This document shows, in pieces, positions 42,008 through 45,263 of a stretch of DNA of 45,263 nucleotides. The position numbers were made by a program, and so were the translations under genes. Position 1 is the first letter of the stretch; each line of letters opens with the position of its first letter. Below the pieces are notes generated by a model. It was not told where the DNA came from and did no database searches. It saw only the letters and a program-made list of their open reading frames with translations. The stretch is taken from contig JAMPFU010000023.1 in the NCBI GenBank assembly GCA_023664385.1, forward strand, positions 1 through 45,263, read 5' to 3'. This DNA is from Clostridium sp. GTDB lineage: Bacteria > Bacillota > Clostridia > Lachnospirales > Lachnospiraceae.

Positions 42008-43015
42008 ATGGAGCAGGGCACACTCGGAGAGCTTTATCTTACCCGTTCAGTTATAAAGCATATCAGTAAGAAAAATAAAAATGTACTTGCGGGGGCGGCG
42101 GTTGGCAATGATTTTGCAAGGCTTCGGACCGAGGGCGATTTTGTATGTGCCGAGGCTGTTGCAGAAACTCCATATATTGCGTGGGTTAAAGCATTTAACA
42201 ACCTGTCGGTGTCAGGAGCAGAAAAAATCGGTGCAAGGCTTGTATTTCTTCTGCCAGTGCATGTTCAGGAAATGGACATAAAGGAATACATGAAATGCTT
42301 TCTTTCCCTTGCTGATAAAAATAATGTTCAGATTATGGGCGGCCATTCCCAGGTATCTTCTGCATATGCAAGGGCGACCTTTTGTGTGACAGCATATGGG
42401 CAAATGGACAGCCTGCGGAAGGAGAACGCAGAAGCCGATGCTGAAAAAAAGCATACGGCAGGCAGGGGCAAAATAGAAAATGATTACGATGTCGTTATGG
42501 CGGGTTACGTCGGCTGTTTGGGGACAAGGCTTATTGCAGAAGGGAAATATAACGAGCTTGTAGAACATTTTTCTAAGAGCTATATTGACGGCTTTTTTTC
42601 ATATAATGATGATATAAGCATTGCTGCCGCGGCAGGTCTTATGGCCGAAAACGATGTTTGTTATATGCACGATGTATCGTGGAGTGGTGTTTACGGTGCT
42701 TTGTGGCAGCTTGGAGCAGCAATAAAAAAAGGAATTTGCATCGACAATTCTAAGCTTCCCATCAGACAGGAAACGGTTGAGCTATGCGAGTATTTTAATA
42801 TAAATCCGTATCTGCTTGACGGAACGGGAGCGCTGCTTGGCGTTTTTTCTGACGGTCAGGCGGCGGTAAACGTGCTTTTGGAAAATAAAATCCCTGCGTC
42901 GGTTGTCGGTAAGGTGACAGGGGATAAGGATAGGATTGTTACGGCAGGCGCTGATAAACGATATTTACAGCCGCCAGGCTTTGACGAGATATATAAGGTG
43001 ATTGAAGCCGTATAA
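42008..43015 (+). CDS. AIR synthase-related protein (HypE/ThiL superfamily-like)
   Basis: The 335-aa protein has the AIR synthase-like N- and C-terminal halves: VGNDFARLRTEGDFV near residue 32, a GGHSQVSSAYAR loop near 110, and a C-terminal GALLGVFSDG block. HypE itself carries a C-terminal cysteine that is absent here, so the hydrogenase-maturation role is not supported. It probably binds ATP. The start follows AGAAGGACGAAACG. The Lrp gene is 51 nt downstream. Confidence 0.7.
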   Translation: MEQGTLGELYLTRSVIKHISKKNKNVLAGAAVGNDFARLRTEGDFVCAEAVAETPYIAWVKAFNNLSVSGAEKIGARLVFLLPVHVQEMDIKEYMKCFLSLADKNNVQIMGGHSQVSSAYARATFCVTAYGQMDSLRKENAEADAEKKHTAGRGKIENDYDVVMAGYVGCLGTRLIAEGKYNELVEHFSKSYIDGFFSYNDDISIAAAAGLMAENDVCYMHDVSWSGVYGALWQLGAAIKKGICIDNSKLPIRQETVELCEYFNINPYLLDGTGALLGVFSDGQAAVNVLLENKIPASVVGKVTGDKDRIVTAGADKRYLQPPGFDEIYKVIEAV

Positions 43016-43066
43016 GGCTTGATATATAAGTGAAATAACATAAAACTTTATGAAAAGAGGTAAACC

Positions 43067-43549
43067 ATGAATATTGAAATTTTAAAGCTTTTGGAAACTG
43101 ACAGCAAAATGACCATAACGGATATAGCCAAGATGCTTGGACTTGATGAGGCGGCTGTGGCGGCGGATATTAAGGCTATGGAGGAGGGCAAAATTATCTG
43201 TGGGTATCATACCATGATTGATTGGGATAAGGTTGCCGAGGAAAAGGTAACGGCGCTTATTGAGGTTAAGGTGACGCCGCAAAGAGGACAGGGCTTTGAC
43301 AGAATAGCTGAGAGAATTTATAACTTTGAGGAGGTAAATGCCGTATATCTCATGGCAGGTGCATTTGATTTTACGGTTATCCTTCAGGGAACAAGTCTGA
43401 AGGAGGTTTCACGGTTTGTAGCAGAGAAGCTTTCCACGATGGAGCAGATTATAAGCACCTCTACACATTTTGTTCTCAAGAAATATAAGGATCACGGCAT
43501 CATTTTTGACGTAGTAAAGCAGGATGAAAGGTTGGTTATTGCACCATGA
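43067..43549 (+). CDS. Lrp/AsnC family regulator
   Basis: The 160-aa protein has an N-terminal helix-turn-helix (SKMTITDIAKMLGLDEAAVAADI) and a C-terminal RAM ligand domain (ALIEVKVTPQRGQGFD, then VYLMAGAFDFTVIL). Such regulators sense amino acids. Its stop overlaps the aminotransferase start by 4 nt, so it likely controls or senses that pathway. The start follows AAAAGAGGTAAACC. Confidence 0.88.
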   Translation: MNIEILKLLETDSKMTITDIAKMLGLDEAAVAADIKAMEEGKIICGYHTMIDWDKVAEEKVTALIEVKVTPQRGQGFDRIAERIYNFEEVNAVYLMAGAFDFTVILQGTSLKEVSRFVAEKLSTMEQIISTSTHFVLKKYKDHGIIFDVVKQDERLVIAP

Positions 43550-44715
43550 GAAATCCATTATCGAAAACAGTAACAAATATAAAGCCGTCAGGCATAAGAA
43601 AATTTTTCGACATCGTAAGCGAGATGCCGAACGCCATATCCTTAGGCGTGGGTGAGCCTGACTTTGATACGCCTTGGCACATAAGGGAGGAGGGCATTTA
43701 TTCCCTTGAAAGAGGCAGGACATTTTACACCTCCAACTCAGGACTTTTGGAGCTTAGGGAGGAAATATGCAAATGGTACAAGAGAAAATATGATGTTGCG
43801 TATGATTATAAGACGGAGGCGCTGCTTACTGTAGGTGGAAGTGAAGGCATAGACATAGCTCTTCGTGCTATGCTCGACCCGGGGGACGAGGTCATTATAC
43901 CTGAACCGTGTTACGTTTCCTATGTTGCTTGCGTGGAGCTCGCAGGCGGAGTGCCTGTAACGATTGCACTAAAAAATGAAAATGAATTTAGGCTTACCCC
44001 TGAGGAGCTTCTTGCTGCCATTACCGATAAGACAAAGGTGCTTATGCTTGCATTTCCAAGTAATCCGACGGGTGCGATTATGACAAGAAAAGACCTTGAG
44101 CCGATTGCTGACATTTGTAAGGAAAAGGACATTATTGTCATATCAGATGAAATATATTCCGAGCTTACATATGGCGAGGAGGCACACTGTACAATCGGTT
44201 CTCTGCCTGACATGAAGGAGAGAACTATCATTATAAATGGATTTTCAAAGGCTTACGCCATGACGGGCTGGAGGCTTGGCTATGCCCTTGCCCCTCAAAT
44301 GATTGCGGAGCAGATGACGAAAATACATCAGTTTGCAATTATGTGTGCCCCTACGACAAGCCAGTATGCCGCAATTTGTGCAATCAAGGACGGAGATAAG
44401 GACATTGCAAAAATGAGGGAGTCCTATGACAAGAGAAGGCATTTCCTGCTTGCAACCTTTCAGGAGATGGGGCTTCCATGCTTTGAGCCGAAGGGCGCCT
44501 TTTACATGTTCCCTTGCATAAAGGAATTTGGGCTTACAAGTGATGAATTTGCGACAAGGCTTCTTGAGGAGGAGGAGCTTGCGGTAGTTCCGGGCACTGC
44601 ATTTGGCGACTGTGGGGAGGGCTTTATTCGTATATCCTACGCATATTCCATTGATGAATTAAAGGAAGCGATGGGAAGAATCAATAACTTTATAACAAGG
44701 CTTAGGAATAAATAA
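43546..44715 (+). CDS. Class I/II pyridoxal-phosphate aminotransferase
   Basis: The 389-aa protein belongs to fold type I aminotransferases of the PatA group. Visible are SLGVGEPDFDTP at the start, YTSNSGLLELRE, the VGGSEGID phosphate-binding block, AFPSNPTG near 180, SDEIYSELTY, and the lysine of SKAYAMTGWRLGY that forms the Schiff base. It transfers amino groups between an amino acid and a keto acid. It is coupled to the upstream Lrp regulator. Confidence 0.88.
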   Translation: MRNPLSKTVTNIKPSGIRKFFDIVSEMPNAISLGVGEPDFDTPWHIREEGIYSLERGRTFYTSNSGLLELREEICKWYKRKYDVAYDYKTEALLTVGGSEGIDIALRAMLDPGDEVIIPEPCYVSYVACVELAGGVPVTIALKNENEFRLTPEELLAAITDKTKVLMLAFPSNPTGAIMTRKDLEPIADICKEKDIIVISDEIYSELTYGEEAHCTIGSLPDMKERTIIINGFSKAYAMTGWRLGYALAPQMIAEQMTKIHQFAIMCAPTTSQYAAICAIKDGDKDIAKMRESYDKRRHFLLATFQEMGLPCFEPKGAFYMFPCIKEFGLTSDEFATRLLEEEELAVVPGTAFGDCGEGFIRISYAYSIDELKEAMGRINNFITRLRNK

Positions 44716-45207
44716 ATGCTGAATATAGTTTTATTAGAGCCTGAGATGCCTGCAAATACAGGTAATATCGGACGTACCTGTGTTGCGGCGGGTGCAAGGC
44801 TTCATCTCATTGAGCCGATGGGATTTCTTATAAACGATAAAATGCTCAAGCGTGCTGGTCTTGACTATTGGCACAAGCTTGATGTAACGACTTATATTAA
44901 TTACGAGGATTTCCTTGAAAAAAATCAGGGAGCGAAGATATACATGGCAACCACGAAGTCCAAGCAGAGGTATACGGATGTTTCCTATGAGGAGGATGCA
45001 TACATCATGTTTGGCAAGGAAAGCGCAGGTATACCTGAGGAGCTGCTGCTTGGCAACAAGGAAAATTGCGTGCGTATTCCGATGATGCCGGAGGAGCGCT
45101 CCCTTAATCTTTCCAATTCCGTTGCCGTTGTTTTGTATGAGGCGTTAAGGCAGCAGGGGTTTCCACGTCTTGAGGGCGAGGGACAGCTTCACAGGTATAA
45201 ATGGTAA
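44716..45207 (+). CDS. trmL: tRNA (cytidine/uridine-34 2'-O)-methyltransferase
   Basis: The 163-aa SPOUT protein has PEMPANTGNIGRTC near the start, FGKESAGIPEE near 95, and RIPMMPEERSLNLSNSVAVVLYEALRQ with the trefoil knot. Length is normal for TrmL. It methylates the wobble base of certain tRNA-Leu. It starts directly after the aminotransferase stop and probably shares its message. Confidence 0.92.
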   Translation: MLNIVLLEPEMPANTGNIGRTCVAAGARLHLIEPMGFLINDKMLKRAGLDYWHKLDVTTYINYEDFLEKNQGAKIYMATTKSKQRYTDVSYEEDAYIMFGKESAGIPEELLLGNKENCVRIPMMPEERSLNLSNSVAVVLYEALRQQGFPRLEGEGQLHRYKW

Positions 45208-45263
45208 ATGTGGGGCACTCCCTTGAACTCGTACACAGCCATGCAGCCAACGGTATGTGTATT

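Overview
The window looks like a low-GC Clostridia chromosome, most likely Lachnospiraceae. The evidence is the gene set (ricT/YaaT, YaaR, a CotS-like kinase-fold protein, DUF815 ATPase, ComFB, LCP protein), strong Shine-Dalgarno sites, and the tmk-yaaR-holB-ricT-trmN6-rsmI order shared in outline with Bacillus subtilis. Genus cannot be fixed from sequence reading alone.

Layout. (1) 1-5741 is an accessory zone. It holds the 3' end of a frameshifted EndoU-type polymorphic toxin, a run of small immunity-like genes (one Imm11/DUF1629-like, several broken), an IS110-like transposase scrap, and an AbiEi/AbiEii toxin-antitoxin pair. (2) 5742-7752 (minus strand) is a two-gene operon: a UDP-sugar pyrophosphorylase and an ALG5-like family-2 glycosyltransferase. 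(3) About 7.9-23.04 kb is a probable integrated mobilizable island of roughly 15 kb. Minus-strand genes on the left are a tyrosine integrase, a large serine recombinase, an Abi_2/AbiF HEPN protein with a promoter-RNA-terminator unit directly upstream, and an XRE repressor. A divergent switch region with three 15-bp operators leads into small plus-strand genes. These are followed by a large highly structured noncoding RNA locus of about 800 nt, two surface proteins (one a 1,671-aa CnaB/VaFE adhesin fused in frame to a second membrane protein), and an oriT-like hairpin zone with a mobC remnant. (4) 23.18-34 kb is conserved housekeeping: LCP protein, cca, CotS-like protein, PEGA lipoprotein, phosphohexomutase, tRNA-Ser(CGA), then tmk, yaaR, holB, ricT, trmN6 and rsmI. 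(5) 35-37 kb carries comFB-like, gene relics, a YoeB/DinJ-type toxin-antitoxin pair with a palindromic operator, and an XRE regulator. (6) 37.2-45.2 kb holds a glycosyltransferase, an AI-2E transporter, a DUF815 ATPase, an AIR-synthase-like protein, an Lrp regulator with its aminotransferase, and trmL.

The two observations most worth follow-up are both in the island. The first is the AbiF-type HEPN toxin preceded by a ~62-nt RNA with a perfect consensus promoter and its own terminator, which fits an RNA-antitoxin arrangement. The second is the ~800-nt ornate RNA (15.16-15.96 kb), whose many perfect stems, likely pseudoknot and terminator resemble the GOLLD/ROOL class in size and setting. Family names come from recognising motifs by eye; no database search was run.
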